Source: Sphingopyxis flava (GTDB taxonomy: Bacteria > Pseudomonadota > Alphaproteobacteria > Sphingomonadales > Sphingomonadaceae). From it: a DNA stretch of 64,000 nucleotides. Position 1 is the first letter of the stretch, and the number at the start of each line of letters is the position of its first letter. The notes beneath the pieces were generated by a model. The model was not told the DNA's origin and did no database searches. It saw only the letters and a program-made list of their open reading frames with translations. The stretch lies in assembly GCF_900168005.1 (NCBI RefSeq), contig NZ_FUYP01000008.1:113077-177076 (forward strand), given 5' to 3'. Below, one piece after another: positions 45,466-58,826 of the stretch. Both the position numbers and the translations under genes were made by a program.

Positions 45466-46878
45466 TCAGACGCTGTAGTACATGTCGAATTCGACCGGGC
45501 TCGGGGTCTGCTCGAAACGATAGACCTCGTCCCACTTCAGTTCGATATAGGCCTCAACCTGGTCCTTCGAGAACACGTCGCCCTTCAACAGGAAGTCGTG
45601 GTCGGCCGTCAGCGCTTCCAGCGCTTCGCGCAAGCTGCCGCACACGGTCGGAACTTCCTTCAGTTCCTCGGGGGGCAGGTCATAGAGATTCTTGTCCATC
45701 GCCTCGCCGGGATGGATCTTGTTCTGAATGCCGTCGAGACCCGCCATCAGCAGTGCCGAATAGCACAGATAGGGGTTCGCCATCGCATCGGGGAATCGGA
45801 ATTCGACGCGTTTAGCCTTGGCGCCTGCGCCATAGGGGATACGGCACGATGCCGAACGGTTGCGGCTCGAATAGGCGAGCAGCACCGGCGCTTCAAAGCC
45901 CGGGACGAGACGCTTGTAGCTGTTCGTCGTCGGGTTGGTGAAGGCGTTGAGCGCCTTGGCGTGCTTGATGACGCCGCCGATGAAATAAAGGCACATGTCG
46001 CTGAGGCCGGCATAACCGTTGCCCGCAAAGAGCGGCTTGCCTTTTTCCCAGATCGAGATGTGCGTGTGCATGCCGCTGCCATTGTCGTCCTTGATCGGCT
46101 TGGGCATGAACGTCGCAGTCTTGCCGTAGGCGTGCGCGACCTGGTGGACGACATATTTGTAGATCTGCATGCGGTCGGCGGTCTGGGTCAGCGTCCCGAA
46201 GGTCAGGCCCAGTTCGTGCTGCGCCGCGGCGACTTCGTGGTGATGCTTGTCGCACGGCAGGCCGAGCTCGAGCATCGTCGAGACCATCTCGGCGCGGATG
46301 TCGACTGCGCTGTCGACCGGCGCGACGGGGAAATAGCCGCCCTTGGCACGCGGGCGGTGTGCAAGGTTGCCACCTTCATAGCTGCGGCCCGTATTGGTCG
46401 GCAGCTCGACATCGTCGATCTCGAAACCCGACTTGTTGTAGCCGGTTTCGAACCGCACATCGTCAAACATGAAGAATTCGGCCTCGGGACCGACATAGAC
46501 GGTGTCGCCGATGCCCGTGGAACCGAGATACGCCTCCGCACGCTTCGCGGTCGTGCGCGGGTCGCGCGCATAGTCTTCGCCGGTCGAGGGCTCGACGATG
46601 TCGCAGAAGATGACGAGCATCGGTGTCGCCGAGAAGGGGTCGTCGTAAACCGCCTCGAGGTCGGGCTTCAGGATCATGTCGCTTTCGTTGATCGCTTTCC
46701 AGCCGGCGATCGACGAACCGTCGAACATGAGCCCATCTTCGAGTGCATCCTCATCGATCACGCCGGCGCACATCGTGAGATGCTGCCATTTGCCCTTGGG
46801 GTCGGTGAAACGCAGGTCGACCCACTCGATGTCGTTTTCCTTGATCCGCGCAATGATATCCTTGGGCTTGGTGGCCAT
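45466..46878 (-). CDS. glnA: type I glutamine synthetase
   Basis: GlnA makes glutamine from glutamate, ammonia and ATP. The 470-residue dodecameric-type protein has [16 protein letters not shown] at the start, [10 protein letters not shown], the ATP-site motif [14 protein letters not shown], and ending [11 protein letters not shown]. The Tyr in NLYDLPPEE (about residue 398) is the adenylylation site, so control by GlnE is expected. It lies 72 bp downstream of glnB; together they form the nitrogen-regulated glnBA operon. Confidence 0.98.
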   Translation of the reverse strand: MATKPKDIIARIKENDIEWVDLRFTDPKGKWQHLTMCAGVIDEDALEDGLMFDGSSIAGWKAINESDMILKPDLEAVYDDPFSATPMLVIFCDIVEPSTGEDYARDPRTTAKRAEAYLGSTGIGDTVYVGPEAEFFMFDDVRFETGYNKSGFEIDDVELPTNTGRSYEGGNLAHRPRAKGGYFPVAPVDSAVDIRAEMVSTMLELGLPCDKHHHEVAAAQHELGLTFGTLTQTADRMQIYKYVVHQVAHAYGKTATFMPKPIKDDNGSGMHTHISIWEKGKPLFAGNGYAGLSDMCLYFIGGVIKHAKALNAFTNPTTNSYKRLVPGFEAPVLLAYSSRNRSASCRIPYGAGAKAKRVEFRFPDAMANPYLCYSALLMAGLDGIQNKIHPGEAMDKNLYDLPPEELKEVPTVCGSLREALEALTADHDFLLKGDVFSKDQVEAYIELKWDEVYRFEQTPSPVEFDMYYSV

Positions 46879-46950
46879 GGTCTGAACGTCCTTCTTGCGA
46901 TGATGTCCCGGTCGTCCGGGGGTGTTGAACTGGATGGGCGGAGGCGGTCC

Positions 46951-47642
<692 letters not shown>

Positions 47643-49829
47643 TTATCGCCCGACCGGTACCGATGCTTCAGGCAGGTTGGCCTTGGTCCAGTTCGAGCGG
47701 TCGATGACGTAAGCGCGAATGGCCTCGGCGTCGGCGTCGGAGAGGACACGGGCGAAGCTGACCATGCCCCGATCCTGGAGCGCGCCGCCGAGGATCACGT
47801 CCTTCCAAGCCTCAGCGTTGGAGAGTGTGGCGGAGACGCGAAGATCGGGGGTGAAGCCATTGCCGATTGCGCTGTCGCCGTGGCAGACTTGGCAGTAGCG
47901 GCCGTACCGCGCCTTGCCCGCCGCGACCTGGGCCGCACTGCCAAATTGCGGCGGCGGGTTCCACGCGAGCGTCGTGGTCGCCGGCGGCGCGGGGAGCTCC
48001 ACCGAGCCGCCGAGCTTGAGCACCACGAGGCGCGGGAGGTTCGGCACCTTGCGCGTCACCCCCCCGGCGACGCCTGCCACGAGCGGGAAGGCGCCGCCCT
48101 TGCCGGTCTGGAAGGCGATATATTGAACGCCGCCCACGCGGAAAGTCGACGGCGCGCTGACGATCCCCGACTGCATGTCGAGATCGAGGAGCTGCTTGCC
48201 GCTGTCGGCCGAATAGGCGCGGAAGCGGCCGGTGCTCGTGCCCTGGAAGACAAGATTGCCCGCAGTCGTCATCGTGCCGCCGTTCCATGCGGCTGGATAG
48301 TCGACGCCCCAGGCGATCTTGCCGGTGCGCGGGTCGAAGGCGACGAGGCGTCCGGTCGTCGCGGCAATGGCCGCCTTGAAAGCGGCGACATCGTCAGGCA
48401 GCATCGTCTTGTCGAGCGAGGTGCCGACGTTGAATCCGAGCACCTTGCGCTTGTCGAGCTCGTCCATGTCCTGAAGATAGCCCTGCGGAATCTGCTGGGC
48501 CGGGATATAGACAAGGCCCGTCTTCGGATTGAAGCTCATCGGATGCCAATTGTGCGCGCCGAGCGCGCCCGGAACGGCGATGAAAGGCTTGCCGGTCTTG
48601 TAGAAGCGCGCTTCGGGATTTTCGATCGGGCGGCCCGTCGCAAGGTCGTAGCCCGTTGCCCAGTTGATGCCGTCGACGAAGGGCTTTGCGTCGATGAGCC
48701 TGCCCGTGGTGCGGTCGATCGTGAAGAAAAAACCGTTTTTGGGCGCATGATACAAGACCTTCACCGGCTTGCCGTCGACCGGCTGCTCGGCAAGGATGAT
48801 CGGCTGGGTCGCGGTATAGTCCCAGGTTTCGGCTGGGGTTTCCTGGTAATGCCATTTATAGGCACCGGTCGCGGCGTCGAGCGCGACAACTGAGGACAGA
48901 AACCAGTTATCGCCCTCGCCGTTGGAGCGCGTTCCGTGGTTCCAGGGATTGCCGTTACCCACGCCCAGATAGATCTGGTCGAGATCCTTGTCATAGACGA
49001 TCGCGTCCCACACGGTGCCGCCGCCGCCCGAGACTTTCCATTCGCCCTCGTTGGACCAGGTGGCATTGGCTTTCGAAGCGAAGATGGCATCGCTCGCGGC
49101 GTTGTCGGCGCGCTTGGCGGGGTTGGGCACGGTATAGAAGCGCCAGCGCTGCTTGCCCGTATCGGCGTCATAGGCGGTGACATAGCCGCGTACACCGAAT
49201 TCGGCGCCGCCATTGCCGATCAGCACCATGTCCTTCACGACGCGCGGCGCCCCGGTAATTGTATAGGGTTTGCGCTTGTCGAAGGTCTGCGTCGACCAGA
49301 TTTCCTGCCCCGTCTTGCGGTCGAGGGCGATCAGGCGGCCATCGAGGGCGCCGACGAAGACTTTGTCACCCCACACAGCGACGCCGCGATTGACAACGTC
49401 GCAGCACGCACTCACCGCGCGTTCTCCCGGGACCTTGGGGTCAAAGCTCCACAGCTTCTTGCCACTCGCGGCGTCCCAGGCATCGACCTTCGACCAGGCG
49501 TGGCTGACATAGAGGACACCATCGACGACCACCGGGGTCGCCTCCTGCCCGCGCGCGTCCTCGAGATCGGCGTACCAGGCGATGCCGAGTTCGCCGACAT
49601 TCTTGTCGTTGATGTCGGTCAGCGGGCTGAAACGCTGTTCGTCATAGCTGTAGCCTATGCCGGCCCAGTCGTCGCCGGTGCCACCGGTCTTCAGCAGCGT
49701 CTCGCTGGCCTTCTCGGCATCGTCGAGCGATGCGCCGCTCGAAATGCTGTCATTCTTCGACGCATTGCACGCCGTCAGCGCCAGCGCCGCGCAGCTCAGC
49801 AGCGCCGCCGAAAAGACCTTCTTCACCAT
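47643..49829 (-). CDS. PQQ-dependent alcohol dehydrogenase with C-terminal cytochrome c domain (quinohemoprotein)
   Basis: A 728-residue type II quinohemoprotein. The N-terminus has a lipobox LTAC (Cys21), so it is probably lipid-anchored. An eight-bladed propeller follows, with the vicinal disulfide SACCDVV that sits over PQQ, SNEGEWKVSGGGG and the catalytic Asp segment ETWDYTATQP. The C-terminal cytochrome c has CQVCH (about residue 650) and a Met ligand probably in RGMVSFARV. It oxidises alcohols in the periplasm and passes electrons to heme. No pqq biosynthesis genes are in the window. A palindrome is 21 bp upstream. Confidence 0.92.
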   Translation of the reverse strand: MVKKVFSAALLSCAALALTACNASKNDSISSGASLDDAEKASETLLKTGGTGDDWAGIGYSYDEQRFSPLTDINDKNVGELGIAWYADLEDARGQEATPVVVDGVLYVSHAWSKVDAWDAASGKKLWSFDPKVPGERAVSACCDVVNRGVAVWGDKVFVGALDGRLIALDRKTGQEIWSTQTFDKRKPYTITGAPRVVKDMVLIGNGGAEFGVRGYVTAYDADTGKQRWRFYTVPNPAKRADNAASDAIFASKANATWSNEGEWKVSGGGGTVWDAIVYDKDLDQIYLGVGNGNPWNHGTRSNGEGDNWFLSSVVALDAATGAYKWHYQETPAETWDYTATQPIILAEQPVDGKPVKVLYHAPKNGFFFTIDRTTGRLIDAKPFVDGINWATGYDLATGRPIENPEARFYKTGKPFIAVPGALGAHNWHPMSFNPKTGLVYIPAQQIPQGYLQDMDELDKRKVLGFNVGTSLDKTMLPDDVAAFKAAIAATTGRLVAFDPRTGKIAWGVDYPAAWNGGTMTTAGNLVFQGTSTGRFRAYSADSGKQLLDLDMQSGIVSAPSTFRVGGVQYIAFQTGKGGAFPLVAGVAGGVTRKVPNLPRLVVLKLGGSVELPAPPATTTLAWNPPPQFGSAAQVAAGKARYGRYCQVCHGDSAIGNGFTPDLRVSATLSNAEAWKDVILGGALQDRGMVSFARVLSDADAEAIRAYVIDRSNWTKANLPEASVPVGR

Positions 49830-49849
49830 AATCCTCTCCCGCGCCTATG

Positions 49850-49867
49850 CTTGACGTTTACGTCAAG
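49850..49867. promoter_or_regulatory. ACGT-type palindrome upstream of the PQQ dehydrogenase
   Basis: CTTGACGT-TT-ACGTCAAG, perfect 8-bp arms with a 2-bp centre, 21 bp from the start codon. It shares TTGACGTWWACGT with the site at 16389-16404 and could be bound by the same regulator. Confidence 0.6.
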
Positions 49868-50070
49868 TCTGCGCCGGAAGGGGGCGGGGTGCAAGGGGAA
49901 AAGCAGAAAAGGCGGAAGGGTTGGCTTACGCGGGCGCGAGTACCCGCAAACCCAGAGCCGCTCGCCCTGCGCTTCTCGAAGGATCATTCTGCGGATGCGA
50001 TCGAAATCCGCGCTTCAAGATCAGCACGAGCGGGAGGGATCCCGCCGCCTCCGCACGAACCGAAAGCCTT

Positions 50071-50910
50071 CTATTGCCAGGGCGGCGCGTTCAGCCCCTT
50101 CGGGCTTGCGGTGAAGATCTCGCAGCCGTCCTCGGTGATGCCGATGCTGTGCTCGAACTGCGCCGAAAGCGAGCGGTCGCGCGTTACCGCAGTCCAGCCG
50201 TCGGGCAGCATCTTCACCGCATATTTGCCGGTGTTGATCATCGGCTCGATGGTGAAGAACATGCCGGGCTTGAGCTCCGGACCCGTGCCGGGGCGGCCGG
50301 CGTGGACGACCTCGGGTGCGTCGTGGAACATCTGGCCGAGCCCGTGACCGCAGAAGTCGCGGACTACCGAATAGCGATGGCGCTCGGCATGGCTCTGGAT
50401 GGCGTGCGCGACATCGCCCATCCTGTTGCCGGGCTTTGCCTGCTCGATGCCCAGCATCAGGCATTCATAGGTCACCTCGACCAGCCGCCGCGCCTTGATC
50501 GGCACGTCGCCGACCAGATACATGCGGCTCGTGTCGCCGTGCCAGCCGTCGACGATGCTCGTGACGTCGACATTGATGATATCGCCCTCGCGCAACGGCT
50601 TGTCGTCGGGAATCCCGTGGCAGACGACATGGTTGATGCTGGTGCAGCAGCTATGGGTGAAACCGCGGTAGCCAAGCGTCGCGGGAATGCCGCCGCCCTC
50701 CAGCATCATGGTGCGCACAAGGTCGTCGATCGCGGCGGTCGTCACGCCGGGCTGAATGAAGGGGACGAGCGCGTCGAGAATCTCAGCCGACAGCCGCCCC
50801 GCCTTGCGCATCCCGGCAAAGCCCGCCGCATCGTGCAGCTTGATCGTGCCGTCGCGGACGGGAGTCGGGGCCGCGGCATCGGCGGTCGTGACGGAAATAT
50901 AGTCGTACAT
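50071..50910 (-). CDS. map: type I methionine aminopeptidase
   Basis: Map removes the initiator Met from nascent proteins. The 279-residue product has the five metal ligands in order: Asp in IINVDVTSIV, Asp in GWHGDTSRMY, His in CGHGLGQMFH, Glu in FFTIEPMIN and Glu in QFEHSIGIT, plus the substrate His segment FTHSCCTSINHVVCHG. About 25 residues precede the catalytic domain. Starts at 50910 or 50928 are both possible; neither has a convincing Shine-Dalgarno. Confidence 0.95.
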   Translation of the reverse strand: MYDYISVTTADAAAPTPVRDGTIKLHDAAGFAGMRKAGRLSAEILDALVPFIQPGVTTAAIDDLVRTMMLEGGGIPATLGYRGFTHSCCTSINHVVCHGIPDDKPLREGDIINVDVTSIVDGWHGDTSRMYLVGDVPIKARRLVEVTYECLMLGIEQAKPGNRMGDVAHAIQSHAERHRYSVVRDFCGHGLGQMFHDAPEVVHAGRPGTGPELKPGMFFTIEPMINTGKYAVKMLPDGWTAVTRDRSLSAQFEHSIGITEDGCEIFTASPKGLNAPPWQ

Positions 50911-51280
50911 GGGGGGGATATAGGCCATGTGGCGCCGAAATGCGAGGGGCGCGATGTCAGGGCCCGACGGAGCCCAATCGGTCACGAGGAGGAAATCCGT
51001 CGCGCCAGGCACTTTCTCGAAAACGGGCGGTGCCGGAAGGAAAAACCCATCCGCTATCCTGGGGATTATGCGGTTGCTGTCGATATATGAACCGGACGGG
51101 AACCATCTATGGTTATACGGTCGGACGCTATGCATCCGCCGCGCCCGATTGCGAGCGGGTGAATGTCTTCCTTTGACATTCTGTAAGCTTTTCCCGCAGC
51201 CGTGAGTTTCCCCTCCGAATGCGAACAGGGCAGTCGCGGCAATCCCGAAGACCCATCGACCGCCCTGCAATGCATCATCG
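50911..51280. other. intergenic region between clpA and map, nothing recognised
   Basis: About 370 bp. It must hold the map promoter (read on the minus strand). No convincing reading frame, RNA or repeat was seen. Confidence 0.4.
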
Positions 51281-53617
51281 CTATTCGGCCGCCTTCTCGG
51301 TCTTGCCCTTCGCCTTGCTCTTGCCGCCCTTGGGCGGTGCGGGGGTGATTTCGAAGGTGAGCGGGTTGCCGACCTTGGCGTCTTCGCCCTCCTTCATCTT
51401 CACCTTGACCTCGCCGCCGTGGACGAGCTTGCCGAAGAGCAGTTCTTCGGCGAGCGGCTGCTTGATCTTTTCCTGGATCAGGCGGCCCATCGGACGCGCG
51501 CCGTAGAGCTTGTCGTAGCCCTTGGCGGTCAGCCACCCGCGAGCCGCATCGTCGAGCTGGATGTGGACGTTGCGGTCGGCGAGCTGGAGTTCGAGCTCCA
51601 GGATGAACTTGTCGACCACGCGCGCGACGACCTCGGGCGGCAGATAGCCAAACGGCACGATCGCATCGAGGCGGTTGCGGAATTCGGGGGTGAAGAGGTT
51701 CTTTACCGCTTCCTCCTGCGCATCCTCGCGCGTCGCCTGGCCAAAGCCGATCGACTCGCGCGCCATGTCGCTCGCGCCCGCGTTGGTCGTCATGATCAGG
51801 ATGACGTTGCGGAAATCGACCGTCTTGCCGTGATGGTCGGTCAGCCGGCCATGATCCATCACCTGCAAGAGGATGTTGAACAGGTCGGGGTGCGCCTTCT
51901 CGATCTCGTCGAGCAGCAGCACGCAGTGCGGGTTCTGGTCGATCGCATCGGTGAGGAGACCGCCCTGATCATAGCCGACATAGCCCGGAGGCGCCCCGAT
52001 CAGGCGGCTCACCGAATGTCGCTCCATATATTCCGACATGTCGAACCGCTGGAGCGGAATGCCGAGCAGGTGCGCGAGCTGCTTTGCCACCTCGGTCTTG
52101 CCGACGCCGGTGGGGCCGGAGAAGAGATAGTTACCGATCGGCTTCTCGGGATCGCGGAGGCCGGCGCGGCTCAGCTTGATCGCCGACGACAGCACCTCGA
52201 TCGCGACATTCTGGCCGAACACGACGCGCTTGAGGTCGGTTTCGAGGGTTTCGAGTACGCGCTTGTCGTCGCTCGATACCGACTTGGGCGGGATGCGCGC
52301 CATGGTCGCGATCACCGCCTCAATCTCCCTGGCCGTGATCGTCTTGCGCCGCTTCGAGGGCGGCACCAGCATCTGCATCGCGCCGACCTCGTCAATCACG
52401 TCGATCGCCTTGTCGGGAAGCTTGCGGTCATTGATGTAGCGCGCCGAGAGGTCGACCGCGGCGTTGATCGCATCATTTGTATATTTGACGTTGTGATGGC
52501 TCTCGAACGCTTCGCGGAGTCCGGCGAGGATCTTCTTGGTGTCTTCCAGGCTCGGTTCGATCACGTCGATCTTTTGGAAGCGGCGCAGCAGCGCGCGGTC
52601 CTTCTCGAAGTGGTTGCGAAACTCCTTGTAGGTGGTCGACCCGATGCAGCGGATGACGCCCCCCGACAGCGCGGGTTTCAGAAGGTTCGAGGCATCCATC
52701 GCGCCGCCGCTGGTGGCGCCGGCACCGATGACCGTGTGGATTTCGTCGATAAAGAGGATCGCGTGCGGCAGGCCTTCGAGTTCGGACACCACCTGCTTCA
52801 GCCGCTCCTCGAAATCGCCGCGGTAACGCGTGCCGGCGAGCAGCGCGCCCATATCGAGCGAATAGATCACCGCTTCCTTCAGAACCTCGGGCACGTCGCC
52901 CTCGACGATCTTGCGCGCAAGTCCCTCGGCGATCGCGGTCTTTCCCACGCCGGGGTCGCCGACATACAGCGGGTTGTTCTTGCTGCGACGGCAGAGGATC
53001 TGGATCGTGCGGTCGACCTCGGCGCTGCGGCCGATCAGCGGATCGACCTTGCCGCCTTTCGCCTTCTCGTTGAGATTGACGGTGAACTGGTCGAGCGCAG
53101 TTTCCTTCTTGTTCTTCGCGCCCTCCTTGTCTTTCGCCTCCTCCTTTTCTTCAGGCTCCGCCTGCGCGGCGGGCTTGCCTCCCTTGCCCACCCCGTGGCT
53201 GAGATAGGATACGGCGTCGAGACGCGTCAGATCCTGCTGCTGGAGGAAATAGACGGCATAGCTTTCGCGCTCGGAGAAGAGGGCAACGAGCACGTTGGCG
53301 CCCGTGACCTCGTCCTTGCCCGAGGACTGAACGTGCAAAATTGCGCGCTGGACGACCCGCTGAAAGCCGCTGGTGGGGCTGGGGTCGCTATGTCCTTCCA
53401 CTTTCAGGCTATCGAGTTCGGTATCGAGATAATGGACCACCGCCGACTGGAGATCATCGAGAGTAACGCCGCAGGCGCGCATGACCTCCGCTGCATGATC
53501 ATCGTTGATCAGCGCATAGAGCAGATGCTCGAGCGTCGCATATTCGTGGTGGCGCTCCGACGCGGCTTTCAGCGCATTGTGCAGGGTCTTTTCGAGGGAC
53601 TCCGAAAAGGACGGCAT
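51281..53617 (-). CDS. clpA: ATP-dependent Clp protease ATP-binding subunit ClpA
   Basis: ClpA is the AAA+ unfoldase that feeds substrates into ClpP. The 778-residue product has the N-domain repeats (about 1-140), a charged Lys/Glu linker (about 155-175), and two AAA+ modules. The first has GDPGVGKTAIAEGLA and IDEIHTVIGAGA; the second has GPTGVGKTEVAKQLA and LLLDEIEKAHPD. A C-terminal Lys/Ala tail ends it. The IGF-type ClpP-docking loop is likely ESIGFGQAT. clpS, often upstream of clpA, is not seen beside it. Confidence 0.97.
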   Translation of the reverse strand: MPSFSESLEKTLHNALKAASERHHEYATLEHLLYALINDDHAAEVMRACGVTLDDLQSAVVHYLDTELDSLKVEGHSDPSPTSGFQRVVQRAILHVQSSGKDEVTGANVLVALFSERESYAVYFLQQQDLTRLDAVSYLSHGVGKGGKPAAQAEPEEKEEAKDKEGAKNKKETALDQFTVNLNEKAKGGKVDPLIGRSAEVDRTIQILCRRSKNNPLYVGDPGVGKTAIAEGLARKIVEGDVPEVLKEAVIYSLDMGALLAGTRYRGDFEERLKQVVSELEGLPHAILFIDEIHTVIGAGATSGGAMDASNLLKPALSGGVIRCIGSTTYKEFRNHFEKDRALLRRFQKIDVIEPSLEDTKKILAGLREAFESHHNVKYTNDAINAAVDLSARYINDRKLPDKAIDVIDEVGAMQMLVPPSKRRKTITAREIEAVIATMARIPPKSVSSDDKRVLETLETDLKRVVFGQNVAIEVLSSAIKLSRAGLRDPEKPIGNYLFSGPTGVGKTEVAKQLAHLLGIPLQRFDMSEYMERHSVSRLIGAPPGYVGYDQGGLLTDAIDQNPHCVLLLDEIEKAHPDLFNILLQVMDHGRLTDHHGKTVDFRNVILIMTTNAGASDMARESIGFGQATREDAQEEAVKNLFTPEFRNRLDAIVPFGYLPPEVVARVVDKFILELELQLADRNVHIQLDDAARGWLTAKGYDKLYGARPMGRLIQEKIKQPLAEELLFGKLVHGGEVKVKMKEGEDAKVGNPLTFEITPAPPKGGKSKAKGKTEKAAE

Positions 53618-53888
53618 GGTCGTTCTCCTTGCGGGACCAGCCGGGGAGAGGCCGCCCCTAGGACGCTAAGGTGGCGATGCCGCCGCCCCGCCGCAAGGGA
53701 AAAGCGGAGGCAGGGGCTAAATTAGGATGCCCGGCTTGCGCTATGGTTAACGGTGCTTGCGAAATCGCCATTTTCAATTCCTCGTGGACGAAGGCGGGCA
53801 AGGCCCGCACGTCGATCGCCGCCTTGTTTGACGAGGATCAATGCCGAAAAGGCTAAATTGTGGTGCGTTGGCGTGGAGGAGAAATTCC

Positions 53889-54452
53889 ATGAAAGCACCC
53901 AACGAATCCGGACGATATGCCCGGGCATCGATCCTGCTTCACTGGTTGATGGTGCTCATCATCGCTGCCGTCTATGCGGCAATCGAGTTCCGGGAGTTCT
54001 GGCCGAAGGGCAGCGACATTCGCGAGGGATTCAAGGAATGGCATTTCATGCTCGGTCTTTCGGTTTTCGGGCTTGTGTGGATCCGGATAATGGCACGGCT
54101 GGTCTGGCCGGCACCGGCGCCCCTGGCGGACCCTCCTTGGCGGCGGTTGATCGCGGCATTGGCCCATTTTGCTCTTTATCTGCTCATGATCGGCATGCCA
54201 CTCGCCGGCTGGCTCGTCCTGAGCGCCGAAGGAAAGCTCATCCCCTTTTTCGGGCTGGAGCTGCCGCCGCTCATCGCCCCGAACGAGGGCCTCGCCGAGA
54301 CGGTCGAGGCGCTCCACGAATTGGGCGGCACGATCGGATATTGGCTGATCGGCCTCCATGCCGCGGCCGCGCTCTTCCACCACTATGTCCTGAAGGACAA
54401 GCTTCTCTTGCGGATGGGTTCGGCCGCGCCGCGCCGCGCTACCCTTTCCTGA
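53889..54452 (+). CDS. cytochrome b561 family protein
   Basis: A four-helix inner-membrane di-heme protein of 187 residues. The four histidine-bearing segments are LLHWLMVLIIAAVY, KEWHFMLGLSVFG, FALYLLMIGMPLAGW and LIGLHAAAALFHHYV. The family moves electrons between quinol and periplasmic acceptors or oxidises superoxide (YceJ/CybB type). GGAGGAG about 9 nt upstream of the ATG at 53889 fixes the start. Its 3' end overlaps the convergent DUF1192 gene by 14 bp. Confidence 0.92.
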   Translation: MKAPNESGRYARASILLHWLMVLIIAAVYAAIEFREFWPKGSDIREGFKEWHFMLGLSVFGLVWIRIMARLVWPAPAPLADPPWRRLIAALAHFALYLLMIGMPLAGWLVLSAEGKLIPFFGLELPPLIAPNEGLAETVEALHELGGTIGYWLIGLHAAAALFHHYVLKDKLLLRMGSAAPRRATLS

Positions 54453-54636
54453 ATAGCGCCTCCGCGCTTGCCTTGAAGCTTCCCGCGGCGGCCTTGTGCG
54501 CCTGGACGCGCTCGATCTCGGCCTGAAGCAGGGCAATACGTTCGTCGAGCTCGTCGATCGACAGCGGATCGAGCGGCTGGCGGGTCAGGGCAGCGAGCGC
54601 GTCGCCCTGGCGGCGGGGAAGGTCGTCATCGTCCAT
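54439..54636 (-). CDS. DUF1192 domain-containing protein
   Basis: A 65-residue protein matching the small DUF1192 family: an acidic start MDDDDLPRRQ, DPLSIDELDERIALLQAEI and a short coiled-coil with alternating charges, ending SAEALFRKG. It is probably cytosolic and of unknown function. It is divergent from the quinone oxidoreductase gene; from memory this pairing recurs in alphaproteobacteria. Confidence 0.88.
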   Translation of the reverse strand: MDDDDLPRRQGDALAALTRQPLDPLSIDELDERIALLQAEIERVQAHKAAAGSFKASAEALFRKG

Positions 54637-54751
54637 GGCGTGTCCTTTCTCGCTGGTCCCTGCATTTCGAAAGCGTGACTGTTGACCGGCGCGCCGCGCC
54701 TGTCAATAAGGCGCGCCAATCGAGAAATATATGGGAAGTGGGGGAAATAGG

Positions 54752-55750
54752 GTGACCAGCCTGCCCGACAGCATGACCGTCGTCGCCATCGCCGAACCGG
54801 GCGGTCCAGAGGTTCTCTTGCGCGAGACGCGCGCCGTGCCGCGCCCGGGGCCGGGCGAGGTGCTGATTCGTGTATCGGCCGCCGGGGTCAATCGTCCTGA
54901 CGTGCTGCAGCGCATGGGTTATTATCCGCCGCCGCCCGGCGCGTCCGACCTGCCAGGGCTGGAGGTCGCGGGGACTGTGGTTGCCATCGGTCCGGGGGGT
55001 GATCCCGAACATCTGGGGCAGGCGGTGTGCGCGCTCGTCGCAGGCGGCGGCTATGCCGAATATTGCGTCGCGCCCGCGGGAAGCTGCCTGCCGGTGCCCA
55101 AGGGCTATTCGATGGCCGAGGCCGCGGCGCTGCCCGAGACGATGTTCACCGTCTGGCACAACCTCTTCGAGCGCGCCTGGGTCAAGGAAGGGGACATGGT
55201 GCTTGTCCACGGCGGCACCAGCGGCATCGGCACCACCGCGATCGGGCTCTGCCGCCTGTTCGACATCCGGGTGATCGTGACCTGCGGCAGCGCGAAGAAG
55301 TGCGAGGCCGCGCGCGCGCTCGGCGCCGATCTCGCTGTCGATTATTCAAGCGAGGATTATGTCGCTGCGGTGAAGGCCTTTACCGGCGGACGCGGTGTCG
55401 ACGCTGTGCTCGACATGGTCGGTGGCGACTATGTGCCGCGCAACCTTGCAGCGCTCGCCGAGGATGGCCGCCACGTCAGCATCGCCTTTCAGCGCGGCGC
55501 CAAAGCGGAAATCGACATGTCGGACGTGATGCGGCGGCGCCTGACGCTGACCGGATCGACGCTGCGCGCGCGCAGCGCCGAGTTCAAGGCTGCGCTTGCC
55601 GACGAGATCCACCGCGCCGTCTGGCCCCTGCTCTGCGAAGGCGCGTGGAGGCCCGCGATGGACGAGGTTTTCCCGCTCGCGGAAGCTGCCGCTGCCCATG
55701 CGCGGATGCAGGCCGGCGCGCATGTCGGAAAGATCGTGCTGACCGTTTGA
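54752..55750 (+). CDS. NAD(P)H:quinone oxidoreductase, zinc-independent MDR family
   Basis: The 332-residue product belongs to the quinone oxidoreductase/PIG3 branch of medium-chain dehydrogenases. Seen are AAGVNRPDVLQRMGYYPPPPG, the LPETMFTVWHNLF domain hinge, and the cofactor loop HGGTSGIGTTAIGL. It reduces quinones with NADPH in one-electron steps in relatives; no zinc ligands are present. I use the GTG at 54752 with GGGGGA 6 nt upstream; ATGs at 54731 and 54773 are alternatives. Confidence 0.88.
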   Translation: MTSLPDSMTVVAIAEPGGPEVLLRETRAVPRPGPGEVLIRVSAAGVNRPDVLQRMGYYPPPPGASDLPGLEVAGTVVAIGPGGDPEHLGQAVCALVAGGGYAEYCVAPAGSCLPVPKGYSMAEAAALPETMFTVWHNLFERAWVKEGDMVLVHGGTSGIGTTAIGLCRLFDIRVIVTCGSAKKCEAARALGADLAVDYSSEDYVAAVKAFTGGRGVDAVLDMVGGDYVPRNLAALAEDGRHVSIAFQRGAKAEIDMSDVMRRRLTLTGSTLRARSAEFKAALADEIHRAVWPLLCEGAWRPAMDEVFPLAEAAAAHARMQAGAHVGKIVLTV

Positions 55751-55795
55751 CCGGCTCAGCTTGCGAGCGGGGCGGGGCAGGCCTAAACCCCGATC

Positions 55796-57392
<1,597 letters not shown>

Positions 57393-57402
57393 CTCCTGAC
57401 GG

Positions 57403-58826
<1,424 letters not shown>

